Of a stretch of DNA of 64,000 bases, positions 27,269 to 36,760 are shown in pieces (position 1 is the stretch's first letter; the number at the start of each line of letters is the position of its first letter). This stretch comes from a bacterium. Its GTDB lineage: Bacteria; Electryoneota; RPQS01. The notes beneath the pieces were generated by a model. The model was given only the letters and a program-made list of their open reading frames with translations. It did no database searches and was not told where the DNA came from. The position numbers were made by a program, and so were the translations under genes. The stretch is from NCBI GenBank assembly GCA_016721565.1, contig JADKHW010000023.1, positions 13,897 to 77,896 of the forward strand. Reading direction: 5' to 3'.

Positions 27269-28100
27269 AGTCAAGTTCCGAAATTTCTCAAACGAACGCC
27301 GCAAAGAGTGGGAAGGCGCACCCGTTGCAGTTATTCCGCCCGACAGCAATAGCGTCCGCTTTGCAATCTTCGGCGATGTGGCTGGTTCGGAATTTCCCTT
27401 TGCATCCAAGCAATCGGGCTACTACGCATACAAACAAATCATCAAGTCAATTTCCGCGCGTCAACCTGACTTCGCCGTTTCAACCGGAGATCTCGCGTTG
27501 CGCGCCACGCATTTGGCCTATCGCCGCTTGCGCAAACTGCTCAGGTATGTTACCTTCCCATTGATTGCCACGCCGGGCAACCACGACATCGTAGATCGCT
27601 CGGTTGTGTATTCGCAATTCTTTCACGCGCTTTTCGGCAGCGATCACGGCGACATTACGATTGGAAATGTGCGCTTGATTCTGATCAATAACGCATGGGG
27701 CAGTTTTGAGGACGAGCAACTGAAATGGATTGACGAGACCTTCGCAAAAACATCAACCGCAATATCAACGCTCATCTTCTGTCACAAGCCCGTCTTTGAC
27801 CCGCGCGAAAACACCTATTACGGTATGGAGCATCGTCCGCACGCCGAACATTTGCATTCACTGTTCGTCAAGCACAAAGTGAGCGCGGTGTTCTCCGGTC
27901 ACATTCATAGCTTGCTCCACACCGAGCGCGATGGCGTGCACTACATCATTTCCGGCGGCGGCGGATCAAAACTCAAAACCGCGCATGACGCGCATCACTT
28001 TCTATGGTGCGAAGCAACCGAGCAAGGCGTACACGTCACGGCTCACGGACTGGATCAAACCGAACCACTGCTTGATCTCAACCTGAGTGCGCGGGCATGA
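27222..28100 (+). CDS. Calcineurin-like metallophosphoesterase
   Basis: About 292 residues from a start at 27222 (MPHKLRAD); 27207 is another option, and neither has a visible Shine-Dalgarno. Metal-site motifs in order are FAIFGDVAGS, VSTGDLAL, ATPGNHDIVD, IFCHKPVF and FSGHIHSLLH. These coordinate two metals for phosphoester cleavage. The frame appears to continue the upstream membrane protein, and GTAT is repeated three times at 27201-27212 at the junction, where a slip would fuse or split the two. Within the polysaccharide block it may act on a lipid-linked phosphate. Confidence 0.85.
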   Translation: MPHKLRADGPRHRFDEVKFRNFSNERRKEWEGAPVAVIPPDSNSVRFAIFGDVAGSEFPFASKQSGYYAYKQIIKSISARQPDFAVSTGDLALRATHLAYRRLRKLLRYVTFPLIATPGNHDIVDRSVVYSQFFHALFGSDHGDITIGNVRLILINNAWGSFEDEQLKWIDETFAKTSTAISTLIFCHKPVFDPRENTYYGMEHRPHAEHLHSLFVKHKVSAVFSGHIHSLLHTERDGVHYIISGGGGSKLKTAHDAHHFLWCEATEQGVHVTAHGLDQTEPLLDLNLSARA

Positions 28101-29128
28101 AACTCTCGCGCGTAGCACCAAAGCTTGCTCCTAAGAAGATTTTGCTTGTGCAGCTCCGGCGCATCGGCGATTGCATCTTGTGCACGCCTGCGATTCGCGC
28201 ATTGCATGAGAAGTTTCCCGATGCACAGATTGATTTCTTAGCCGAGTATCCTGCCGAAGAGACGCTGCGCTATCACCCGCTCATTACAAAATTGTGGGTG
28301 GCGCCGATGCAGGGGCTCGCGGCCACAATCGAGTTGATTCGCGGACTGCGGCGCGAGCGTTATGATTTGGCAATAGACTTCTTCGCCAATCCCCGCAGCG
28401 CGCAATTCGTGTTCTTCACCGGCGCAAAAACGCGCGTAGGTCTTAAGCGACGCGGCAGAAGTTGGGCCTACACGCATCACTTCATCGAAGAAGAACCCGA
28501 CCACGAACTCTACGCCGCTGATTTGCGACTTGAGATGTTGAAGCTGTTAGGCATTCCGTCAACTTCGCGCATGCTCGAAATCTACAGCGACGCACACGAT
28601 GAGGCCGCGCAGGCAAAGGCTACGAAAATTGTAGATTCATTGACAGGTGTCGTCGTCGCAGTTGCAACAGGCAGCGCAAATGCAGCGAATCGTTACCCCG
28701 CTGATTTAACTGCGCAAGTGATCGAGCTGTTGCGCGCGTCACATCTCGAAGTAGTCTTGACAAGTGGCTCCGGCGAGCAGGAGTTCGCACAGCGAATTTT
28801 GACGAAGCTTGCGCGCCCCGTGCCGCATTTCGTGGATGCCCGAGTGCCCGACTTCGCCGCACTCTATCGGCATTGCTCGCTTTATGTCGGCCCCGATTCC
28901 GGACCCAAGCACGTCGCCGTTGCCTGCGGCATTCCAACTGTTACAATTTTCGGTCCGGGCAATCCGTACAATTGGAATGATTTCGAGAATCCGAAAAATG
29001 TCGTGCTGTTTCCGCCGTGCAAAGTTCGTCCGAATTGTGTCGAACTCGAATGCGTCAAACTCGGCCACTTGCCGATGATTTCGCCGCGTGAAATACTTGC
29101 CGCATCGCTCAAGCTAATCTTAGAATAG
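28097..29128 (+). CDS. ADP-heptose:LPS heptosyltransferase-like (GT9)
   Basis: A 343-residue GT-B protein overlapping the upstream gene by 4 bases. N-terminal KILLVQLRRIGDCILCTPAI is the GT9 start motif. The C-terminal half has YVGPDSGPKHVAVACGIPTV and TIFGPGNPYNW, the donor-binding loop of heptosyltransferases. It adds heptose to the LPS inner core on the cytoplasmic face. The hldD gene for the donor epimer lies elsewhere in the window (47492), so the heptose pathway is at least partly present. It ends the second block. Confidence 0.9.
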   Translation: MKLSRVAPKLAPKKILLVQLRRIGDCILCTPAIRALHEKFPDAQIDFLAEYPAEETLRYHPLITKLWVAPMQGLAATIELIRGLRRERYDLAIDFFANPRSAQFVFFTGAKTRVGLKRRGRSWAYTHHFIEEEPDHELYAADLRLEMLKLLGIPSTSRMLEIYSDAHDEAAQAKATKIVDSLTGVVVAVATGSANAANRYPADLTAQVIELLRASHLEVVLTSGSGEQEFAQRILTKLARPVPHFVDARVPDFAALYRHCSLYVGPDSGPKHVAVACGIPTVTIFGPGNPYNWNDFENPKNVVLFPPCKVRPNCVELECVKLGHLPMISPREILAASLKLILE

Positions 29129-29132
29129 AACA

Positions 29133-29150
29133 GGCGGCATCGCTGCCGCC
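29133..29150. terminator. Weak hairpin between convergent genes
   Basis: GGCGGCA-TCGC-TGCCGCC directly after the GT9 stop. There is no T run, so termination is only suggested. Confidence 0.35.
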
Positions 29151-29178
29151 CGTGAACTCGTTCACCGACAGTCGATTG

Positions 29179-29562
29179 TTATCGCCCGCGCGCCTTGTCA
29201 ATATCTCTGCGATCTTTCTTAGTCGGTCTGCCGCCTTGTTCGCGTTTGCCCGATTCGCGCCAGAGTTTGCTCGACTCTTGAATCTGCCGAAACTTTTCGA
29301 CAGTGGCTTCATCGGTAATTTCTTGGTACATGCGCGGCGCGTCGGCTTTTGAAACATTGATGTCCGCCGATTCGAGAATGCGGAACGTGCGATAGAGTCC
29401 CTTCATGCGAATCTTGATAACGGCATCAACATCCACCGTGTCGTGAGCGTCGGCGAATTTTTCGCCGATCATAATTTTGCCTTCTTTGCAGGCTTCCGTG
29501 GCTTGCGTGCGCGATTTATAGATGCGCGCGCGATGGAGCCAAATATCTACGCGAAGTTTCAT
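29179..29562 (-). CDS. S4-domain RNA-binding protein, Hsp15-like
   Basis: A 127-residue protein. The S4 domain spans residues 1-60 (MKLRVDIWLHRARIYKSRTQ, then CKEGKIMIGEKFA), followed by a basic tail rich in Lys and Arg. Size and layout match the ribosome-associated Hsp15 family, which binds stalled 50S subunits carrying peptidyl-tRNA. Its start overlaps the end of the upstream gene by 4 bases. Confidence 0.85.
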   Translation of the reverse strand: MKLRVDIWLHRARIYKSRTQATEACKEGKIMIGEKFADAHDTVDVDAVIKIRMKGLYRTFRILESADINVSKADAPRMYQEITDEATVEKFRQIQESSKLWRESGKREQGGRPTKKDRRDIDKARGR

Positions 29563-30242
29563 TTTTGTGACAACCAGCGATCCGCAGCTTTAATTGCCGC
29601 GTCAATTTGTTCTTTATTGTTTTCCTGATCCGCAAGCATTGTCGCAAGCACCGCGATGATCGTTCCCGGCAAAACTGAGAACGATTTGTGTTCGCCGTCT
29701 TTCAGCGCCTTATGCACAAGCGGAAATTCGGTGACGATAGAGACGACGCGCTCAATTTCACCGTCGGTCGCGTCAAGTTGTGTCAGGTCGAGCCTAACCG
29801 AAGATACATACGCGGCGATTTGCTCATTGTCGTAAGCCAACAATGTTGCCAGCGCCGTCAGCGCCCAACCGTTCAGACGTTCATCGACTCCGGCATCGTG
29901 AAAGCGGCAGACCTTTCCGAACGCCCACTCGCCCAAGCCGTCGGCCCAGCGTTCGAGATGAACTTGCTCGACTGCCGCAAGCCGCAAATCGCGCACATCG
30001 GTGTAAGCCGTCCACGAAGGCAAAAACTCTTCGATCAGATCCACGGCGTTCAAGATGGCCAATGCACGACCGCGCTCGGGATACGAGAGGATCTTCCAGA
30101 GAGACTCGCGCGCGTCGGCAGGCTTAGGCAAAAGCGGCGGGGTAATTTCCGCAACTTCGCCGATCAAGTCACGCGGCGGAACGTCGCCGCCCTGCGCATA
30201 GGCGACCGTATATTCCAGAAATTGTTTGACCCGCTTGTCCAT
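29559..30242 (-). CDS. Unrecognised all-helical protein, possibly degenerate HD/tRNA-NT-like
   Basis: A 227-residue soluble protein without signal or membrane segment. The stretch ALAILNAVDLIEEFLPSWTA with a following VEQVHLERWAD resembles the helical region after the HD domain of poly(A) polymerase/CCA-adding relatives. The expected HD pair is not seen: the matching position reads LATLLAYDNEQ. It has probably lost metal binding, if it is related at all. It is co-transcribed with the S4 protein, so an RNA-related role is a guess. Confidence 0.5.
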   Translation of the reverse strand: MDKRVKQFLEYTVAYAQGGDVPPRDLIGEVAEITPPLLPKPADARESLWKILSYPERGRALAILNAVDLIEEFLPSWTAYTDVRDLRLAAVEQVHLERWADGLGEWAFGKVCRFHDAGVDERLNGWALTALATLLAYDNEQIAAYVSSVRLDLTQLDATDGEIERVVSIVTEFPLVHKALKDGEHKSFSVLPGTIIAVLATMLADQENNKEQIDAAIKAADRWLSQK

Positions 30243-30312
30243 AAATTTGTCTCCTCAGTTGAGACAAGATACAAAGTCCCGCACACATTTTCCACTATAC
30301 CTTGAGCGAAAC

Positions 30313-32952
30313 ATGAAACGTTTGTCTTTACTTTGTTTGCTATTAATCTTGGCCGCGACCGTGTTCGCGCAGCCGAATGAAAAGCGTATCCGAAAAGATA
30401 TCGAGTATCTCGCAGACGACGCACGCGAAGGGCGCGGCATCGGCACCAAGGGGCTAAATGACGCCGCCGATTACATTGCCAAACAGATGAAGGAGATGGG
30501 GCTTGAACCGGCGTTCGGCGAATCCTATTTCCAAGACTTTGAAATGGGTTGGGGCTTTAAGCTAGGTGAAAAGAATTTTATCACTTATAAAGACCAAACG
30601 ATTGACACCAAGTCAGGCGTGATGCCGACGGGTTTTTCTGCCGCCGGAGAAGTGACGGCTAAAGTCGTGTTTGCGGGCTACGGCATCATCGCACCTGAAT
30701 TTGAGTATGACGATTTTGCGGATGTTGATGTCAACGGCGCGATTGTCTTGTGCATGCGCAAGGAGCCGGGCGAATTTGACTCAACGTCAAAATTCGACGG
30801 TATCAATGTGACCGCGCACTCGACTTTGAGAGCCAAAGCCGGAAACGCGAAACTCAAAGGCGCGAAAGCCTTGTTGCTTGTAGATGGTCCCCTCTATGCC
30901 GATACCACCCAAGCCGAAGAGCTTGTGGCTCCGTCGTCAAATGAAGCCTATATTGATTGTGGAATGCCCGTGTTGCGTATCACCCGCGCGGCGGTGAAGC
31001 AGCTCTTTCCAGAATTTGAACTGGAAAAACTTCAGCGCTCGATTGATTCCAACACACAGCCGCGCAGTCTGGAAGTCACCGAAGACAGCGTGACGATGTC
31101 AACGGAGTTGACGCGCGAAACTGTTGACGTGAAGAACGTTGCCGGAGTTATTCGCGGCGGCGATGACATTCTCGTCGTCGGCGCACACTATGATCATTTG
31201 GGTTGGGGACAGAGCGGAAGCTTGGACGAAAACGCGCACATCATTCACAACGGCGCGGACGATAACGCCAGCGGCGTCGCGGGCATGCTGGAAACGGCGC
31301 GCAATCTCAAGAAGAATCCAATTGGCTCGACCATTCTTGCGGTCGCATTTACGGCCGAAGAAACCGGTTTGGGCGGCTCAAGTCATCTGGTGAAGAATTT
31401 CCCACTTGACCTAAGCAAAGTTCGGATGATGCTAAATCTTGATATGGTGGGACGTTTGAGCGAGAAGAACGAATTCACAGTTCTCGGCTGTAAGTCTGCC
31501 ACTGAGTTTTCGGATATCGTCAATCGTGCGGCAGTCGGAACGGATTTAACAATCACCTGCAAAGGTGACGGCTACGGTCCTTCGGATCATATGAATTTCT
31601 ATTTGGCCGACAAACCCGTGCTGTTTTTCTTCACGGGCGCGCATGCTGATTATCACAAATCAACTGACGACGCGAATCTGATTAACTACAAAGGTGAAGC
31701 TAAGATCACTCAGCTTGCAATTAACACCTTGCGCGAGATTGACGCTTACAACAATCCGTTGACCTTTGTGAAGACAGCAGAACCACCGGATCAAGGCGGC
31801 GGGTCGTTCCGAGTTTACTTTGGATCAATTCCAGATTACTCGCAGCCGGATTCATTGTTGGGAGTTTTGTTAAGCGGCACACGCGAAGGCGGGCCAGCGG
31901 CAACGGCGGGCATCAAAGGCGGAGATTTGCTTGTCAGAATGGGCAAGGTTACGCTGAACAACATTTACGATTTTGTTTTCGCGCTGCGCACCTACGCGCC
32001 GGGCGACACCGTGGATGTTGAATTCATCCGCGAGGGCAAGCACGAAGTGACCAACGTCGCTTTGAAACTGGTTTATCAATCGACTCGTGATAGTTTCAAT
32101 TGCGACCAGATTTTCACTTACAATCTCGAAACCAAAGAATCAAAGCTGGTCAGCACCGGGACGGGCGCGACGACGTGTTCGTTCTTCATTCCGGGAACGG
32201 ATGAAATTATTTTCAGCTCAACTCACGAGCACGGTGCAAGCTGTCCGGACAAACCGGATCGCAGTTTGGGGTATGTGTGGGGGTTGTTTGATTTTGACGT
32301 ATTTAAGTGCAAGCAAGACGGTTCGAATCTTGTCAAGCTGACAAACACGAGCGGTTACGACGCTGAAGCGACCGTTTCTCCGGACGGTGAAGAGATTATT
32401 TTCACGTCGGGTCGTGACGGAGATTTGGAACTTTATATAATGGACATCGACGGTGCGAACGTCACACGACTGACGCACACCGTGGGTTATGACGGCGGAG
32501 CGTTTTTCTCGCCGGACGGTGATCATATTATTTATCGCGCGTTTCATCCGAAGACCGCACAAGAATATTCCAAGTGGAAAACATTGTGGACGAATCAAGC
32601 GGTTTCGCCCGTTAGGCTTGAATTGTGGATTATGGACACGGACGGAAATAATCAGCGTCAGGTGACGAATCTCAATTCTGCGAGTTTTTGTCCTTATGTG
32701 AGTCCGTCGAGCGAGTGGATAATCTTTACCACAAATTGGGCTGACAGCACGGGCGATAAGCGGATGCCGAATTTTGATTTATTCCGCATTCGTCCTGATG
32801 GATCGGATCTTGAGCGCTTAACTTACGGTCCGACGTTTGACGGTTTCCCGATGTGGTCGTATGACGGCAAAAAGCTTGTCTGGGCCAGCAATCGTGGAGA
32901 GAGTAAGTCACTCGGTGAGACGAATATCTTCATAGCGGATTGGGTGGAATAG
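30313..32952 (+). CDS. M28 aminopeptidase with PA, PDZ and beta-propeller (PD40/TolB-like) domains
   Basis: An 879-residue exported protein with signal peptide MKRLSLLCLLLILAATVFAQ; the start at 30313 is chosen to expose it. A PA-like insert lies at about 90-250. The M28 zinc site is complete: HYDHLG near 292, GADDNASG near 313, EETGLGG near 350, NLDMVGR near 376 and SDHMNFY near 424. A PDZ domain (GTREGGPAATAGIKGGDLLV) spans about 495-590, and PD40 propeller repeats follow (TVSPDGEEIIFTSGRDGDLE, FFSPDGDHIIY) to the end. It has no T9SS tail, so it is probably periplasmic. Confidence 0.93.
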   Translation: MKRLSLLCLLLILAATVFAQPNEKRIRKDIEYLADDAREGRGIGTKGLNDAADYIAKQMKEMGLEPAFGESYFQDFEMGWGFKLGEKNFITYKDQTIDTKSGVMPTGFSAAGEVTAKVVFAGYGIIAPEFEYDDFADVDVNGAIVLCMRKEPGEFDSTSKFDGINVTAHSTLRAKAGNAKLKGAKALLLVDGPLYADTTQAEELVAPSSNEAYIDCGMPVLRITRAAVKQLFPEFELEKLQRSIDSNTQPRSLEVTEDSVTMSTELTRETVDVKNVAGVIRGGDDILVVGAHYDHLGWGQSGSLDENAHIIHNGADDNASGVAGMLETARNLKKNPIGSTILAVAFTAEETGLGGSSHLVKNFPLDLSKVRMMLNLDMVGRLSEKNEFTVLGCKSATEFSDIVNRAAVGTDLTITCKGDGYGPSDHMNFYLADKPVLFFFTGAHADYHKSTDDANLINYKGEAKITQLAINTLREIDAYNNPLTFVKTAEPPDQGGGSFRVYFGSIPDYSQPDSLLGVLLSGTREGGPAATAGIKGGDLLVRMGKVTLNNIYDFVFALRTYAPGDTVDVEFIREGKHEVTNVALKLVYQSTRDSFNCDQIFTYNLETKESKLVSTGTGATTCSFFIPGTDEIIFSSTHEHGASCPDKPDRSLGYVWGLFDFDVFKCKQDGSNLVKLTNTSGYDAEATVSPDGEEIIFTSGRDGDLELYIMDIDGANVTRLTHTVGYDGGAFFSPDGDHIIYRAFHPKTAQEYSKWKTLWTNQAVSPVRLELWIMDTDGNNQRQVTNLNSASFCPYVSPSSEWIIFTTNWADSTGDKRMPNFDLFRIRPDGSDLERLTYGPTFDGFPMWSYDGKKLVWASNRGESKSLGETNIFIADWVE

Positions 32953-32953
32953 C

Positions 32954-32982
32954 TTGAAATAGTTAGAGAGAATTGTTAGATT
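32954..32982 (+). promoter_or_regulatory. Candidate promoter of the C11 peptidase gene
   Basis: TTGAAA (32954-32959), 17-base spacer, TAGATT (32977-32982), about 45 bases before the start at 33028. A GAGGACAGGAAGA Shine-Dalgarno region follows. Confidence 0.4.
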
Positions 32983-33027
32983 GAAATAATGTGCAGGACA
33001 ACCTAAAATTCCGAGGACAGGAAGACA

Positions 33028-34792
33028 ATGAAACTGAAAAAGTCGTTTTGGTGGAGCACCGCTGTGATGGTGTTGGTTTTTGCGGTTGCGCTGATTGTGA
33101 GCTGCAAAAGTGACGACGGCGGCGGTGACGACGGCGGCGGACAGGCCAAGTGGACGGTGATGCTGTACGGCGCGGGCAACAATGATTTGGACCAAGCCAA
33201 TAACGGCACGTCTTACATTGTGCAAGACGTGCAGGATATGGAAAAAGTCGGAAGTCAATCCGGTATGAACGTGATTGCCATGGTGTCGCGGTTTGGCGGC
33301 GGCGGAAATGCGCGCTATTATCATATTGAGCAATTCCCCAACGAAAATCCGAATGTTTTGAGTTCACCCGAACTGCAAAACCTCGGCACGAAGGATATGT
33401 CGGATCCGCAGACGCTCAGGAATTTCTTGAACTACTGCAAGACGAACTATCCGGCTGATAATTATCAGTTGATTATTGACGATCACGGCGCGGGCTGGCC
33501 GGGGAAGCTGTTCGGACGAGCTTTCGGGCGCGGGTGGATTGTTGACTTTGCCTGAGACGCGCGAAGCGATTGCGACATCAGATATCGGTCATGTGGATGT
33601 TTTGACTTGGCATGCTTGTTTGATGAGCATGGCCGAAGTTGCATATGAATTGCGCACGGTGTGTGATTACATGACGAGCTGTCAGTTCACGATGCCGATG
33701 GAAAATATTTTAGCGGCGGATTTGTGGTTGGGTTGGTTGAAGGATAATCAGAGCGCGGCCACTGACGCGTATGCGCACAAGGTTGTGGAAAGTGTGATTA
33801 CGCGCGCGCAGTTCAAGCAGAAGACCACGCATTACGCGATGATCAAGATGTCTGAAATGCAGAACCTCGGCGCGGCGATTGGTAACTTTGGAAATATTTT
33901 GGTGCAGGAAGGCGGCGCGAATTGGGGTGAAGTGCTGAATGCTTGGAACAGCACGCATTCTACGAATTTGGATAATCCGAAGTATGTTGACATTCGCGAG
34001 TTCACGAATCAAATTCAGGCTCAGCCAAATTTGGCCAACAGCAATTTGATTAATCAGAATGCAGTGGCCGTGCGAAACGCATTGAACGCGGCTGTTCCGT
34101 TTACGGACACGTATTTCCAAACGCCGGATCAGCCTGTTCCGCGTGGCGGTTTGAATGTTTACATGCCGTGGCAGTTGGATCAATTTCTTCCGGATTCGGT
34201 GAGCTATTCGTCACTTCAATGGCGTGCGACGAATTGGCATGCGTTCATTTCGACATTCGTGAGAAATAACGGTGGCGGTCAAGATCCTGTCGGCGCGTGC
34301 TGTTATAACAATAACACTGAATGTGCGGAAGGCGCTACGCAAGCGGCATGTCAAGCTTTAGCCGGCGTATGGCATCAAGGTCAAACGTGCGCGCAAGCAG
34401 GCTGCGTTGGTGGTGGCGGCGAATGCGTTGTCCCCTGTACAAATCCGCACCCGATCGCTCTCAATACACCGTTTGGCTGTGCGATTCCGGCTGAAGGGCA
34501 GGTCACATGGTTGAGTCTTCATTTGACGTTCCCTGCTGTCTATCGCTTCCAGCTTTCTTCGGCGCCCGGCAACGATTTCGATTTCCGCTCGTTTGCGACG
34601 GATTGCAACACGGATGTGAATTGTTTCGGTGAAGCGGTCGGTGATGAAGATGTGACTTGCGGCGGTGAGGATCCGGGATCTATTGATCTGCGAATCGGCA
34701 TTCTGGCCTTCACCGGAAGTGGAAACTTCACCTTCCTTGTCACTCAAGTCAGTGTCACTGACGAAGACACTCACGAGATTGCGGTGAAATAG
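33028..34792 (+). CDS. Clostripain-family (C11) cysteine peptidase lipoprotein, one frameshift
   Basis: Starts MKLKKSFWWSTAVMVLV with lipobox LIVSC at about 23-27, then a Gly/Asp linker. Caspase-fold landmarks are KWTVMLYGAGNNDLDQA, the catalytic His in QLIIDDHGAGW and the catalytic Cys in VDVLTWHACLMSMAEVAYEL. The frame breaks near 33505-33530, between His and Cys, and resumes as GGLLTLPETREAIA. Bridged length is about 585 residues. The C-terminal part has a cysteine-rich segment (CCYNNNTECAEGATQAACQA) and a beta-rich end. It would cleave after Arg or Lys, outside the inner membrane. Confidence 0.88.
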
Positions 34793-34818
34793 TCTCTCCT
34801 ATATATAGGTTGGTTGAG

Positions 34819-34853
34819 CAGGGTCGTCCGCGAGGGCGGCCCTGTTTTTATTT
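34819..34853 (+). terminator. Rho-independent terminator after the C11 peptidase
   Basis: CAGGGTCGTCC (34819-34829), loop GCGA, GGGCGGCCCTG (34834-34844) with two G-U pairs, then TTTTTATTT. Confidence 0.88.
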
Positions 34854-35090
34854 GGGTTATAATCGTGTGATTCATAAAACAACGATTTAGCTCAAATGAA
34901 CGTTATGACCATAATATAATGCAGAAAAGGCCGCTTGTCAAGTGTTTTTTGAACAAATGTGCTAAATTATGAGGGGGATTGGAGATAGGGAAATTTCGGG
35001 TTCGGGAAAACAAGGGGTTGGAAAATGCGGTTTTGGGACTTAGGAGGAGGGGAGGAGGCGTGGATGCCTCTAAAAGCGGGAAATGAGGCA

Positions 35091-35118
35091 GGGCACCCGC
35101 AGCAGGGGTGCCGCCGCG
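35091..35118. repeat. Hairpin repeat GGCACCC/GGGTGCC, copy 2 (inverted)
   Basis: GGCACCC (35092-35098) and GGGTGCC (35106-35112) with GCCGCG flank, the reverse orientation of the unit at 1533-1558. Confidence 0.6.
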
Positions 35119-35234
35119 AAAAAAAAGATATACTTAGAGATAAGCAAATTAATTAATGTAATGAACAATAAAGAAATCAATTCAATAAAAAACAAATAAT
35201 TAAAAATAAAAATGAAAAAGATAAATTAAAATCC

Positions 35235-35263
35235 TTGACTTTTCGACTTTAACTTGCTATATT
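35235..35263 (+). promoter_or_regulatory. Strong sigma-70-type promoter of the AIPR-like gene
   Basis: TTGACT (35235-35240), 17-base spacer, TATATT (35258-35263), with about 90 bases of A/T-only-like upstream DNA that could act as an UP element. The start codon is about 70 bases downstream. Confidence 0.7.
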
Positions 35264-35331
35264 GAGTATGTTCACATCGGCTGGCGGGCCTTCCGCATGT
35301 TGAACGTAATCAACTCGGCCCGAAAACATGA

Positions 35332-36633
35332 ATGGAGAAGAAAATGAGAACCTACAAGATCCCCGTTGAACAAGCTCACATGAGACGTATTGATGATCCA
35401 AACGAGCCGGATACTCGTTACACAATACACATTAATGTACGGCCGTTGACTTGCCAGCGATTTACCGATGGACGTGGAACCGCGCAAACAGAACCTGAAA
35501 TCAAAGTCGTCCGTGAAATTGACCCAACCCTTGATGTTCAACCGGAGGACTTCCATTTGCTCACCGGGGTATCACCATCTTGTGTGATGACGCGCACCTT
35601 TGATCCGAGGTCTAAAACTTTAGTGCTGCCGTTTGATCCAGCACCTGGCAATGGCTCTTCTACATCATCTATTGAGCAGATTGATCACGGTGATGACAGT
35701 TACGATATTACAAGCTACGTTGGAGATCAGATTTTGGAATTGTTGACGGAGGGCACACCTATCAATTGTTACTTCAGGAAGTTGCACGAGCAAAATCTGA
35801 GGGTAGAAGGGATCTCGAGTCGGCTTTCGTTCTTTGGAGTTATCGTTGGTGTGGAAGATGTCCTGGCGCTACAACTTGCACGTGCCCGTAACACATCTGC
35901 TCAAGTTAAGGATTTTGCCCTTGCAAATTTGGCTGGAAAGTTTGAATGGGTTAAGGACCTTATCTCGACCACTGACTGGGCAAAGAAAGTTGCGTTCACG
36001 GAGAACGAGGGCACGAAAGCAGATCCGAAGCCAATTGATATCCGTGACATAATTCGCATTGCATCCGCTTTCCATCCTGATTGGACGGCAGAGACTCGAA
36101 TACCAATGCACTCGTACACCAGTCCAGGAAAGGCACTCGAAATCTTCTCTACTGAAGAAGATCAGCGGCGGGGAGCGGAGGGCGATGAGTCTACTAAAAT
36201 TAACGGATTCAAGTCCCTTCGGCCAATTTTGAAAGACATAATGAATCTTTATTGGGAGGTCAAAGGTACCTTTGAAGATGTGTATCGCGAGATTGGCGGC
36301 GAAACCGGCGTTAAGCGAAGTAAGGAAACGGGGGAGGAACTTGAGGTTGCAAGTGGTCGTGGCCGAGGCAGAGCAGGACGATACGAACATTTTACAGCGA
36401 AGAATTGCCCGCGATTTTGTTGGAGGAGATTTGGGCCAAACTGGCTTCCGCCAGAAACGTTCGTTATGCCAATCGTTGCAGCATTTAGATCTGTCACAAA
36501 GTTCGACACGGAAAGTAGTGAGCTACAGTGGAAGGTCAACCCTCTCGATCTTTACAAGAAGAACAGGCAGAAGTATGTTGCAAAGATCATTAGTTCGGCA
36601 ACTGAGCTAAAGAAGCCTAATGCAGAGGTATAG
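35332..36633 (+). CDS. AIPR-like (abortive phage resistance) protein
   Basis: 433 residues; the start is at 35332 or the second Met at 35344, preceded by GGAGAAGAAA. The middle part LALQLARARNTSAQVKDFAL followed by NLAGKFEWVKDLIS, and then FTENEG and IDIRDIIRIASAF, matches the pattern I know from AIPR proteins (ARNTS-x-QV-x-D-x-SLANL-x-G-x-FD). The C-terminal end FVMPIVAAFRSVTKFD also fits. Residues about 345-370 read poorly, while another frame gives LLEEIWAKL there, so a pair of compensating indels near 36400 and 36445 is possible. The family is linked to phage defence; nearby hicAB and repeats support an accessory island. Confidence 0.65.
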   Translation: MEKKMRTYKIPVEQAHMRRIDDPNEPDTRYTIHINVRPLTCQRFTDGRGTAQTEPEIKVVREIDPTLDVQPEDFHLLTGVSPSCVMTRTFDPRSKTLVLPFDPAPGNGSSTSSIEQIDHGDDSYDITSYVGDQILELLTEGTPINCYFRKLHEQNLRVEGISSRLSFFGVIVGVEDVLALQLARARNTSAQVKDFALANLAGKFEWVKDLISTTDWAKKVAFTENEGTKADPKPIDIRDIIRIASAFHPDWTAETRIPMHSYTSPGKALEIFSTEEDQRRGAEGDESTKINGFKSLRPILKDIMNLYWEVKGTFEDVYREIGGETGVKRSKETGEELEVASGRGRGRAGRYEHFTAKNCPRFCWRRFGPNWLPPETFVMPIVAAFRSVTKFDTESSELQWKVNPLDLYKKNRQKYVAKIISSATELKKPNAEV

Positions 36634-36728
36634 GCCAGAATGTCTGGAGCCACCTTTTTCCTCATGGTGCTTGTTGATACGACTCGTGAAATCGCAAGCA
36701 ACTAAAATGAAAATATCAGTACTAGCTC

Positions 36729-36760
36729 AAGCGGCTCCGGATGGGGCCGCTTTTGTTTTT
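36729..36760 (+). terminator. Rho-independent terminator after the AIPR-like gene
   Basis: AAGCGGCTCC (36729-36738), loop GGAT, GGGGCCGCTT (36743-36752), followed by TTGTTTTTT. Confidence 0.85.

Larger units (their letters stand above)
34855..35331. other. Gene-free region, purine-rich then AT-rich
   Basis: The first half is G-rich on the plus strand and carries the GGCACCC hairpin repeat (35091-35118). The second half, about 35140-35235, is almost only A and T and leads into the promoter of the AIPR-like gene. No gene is seen. Confidence 0.6.
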
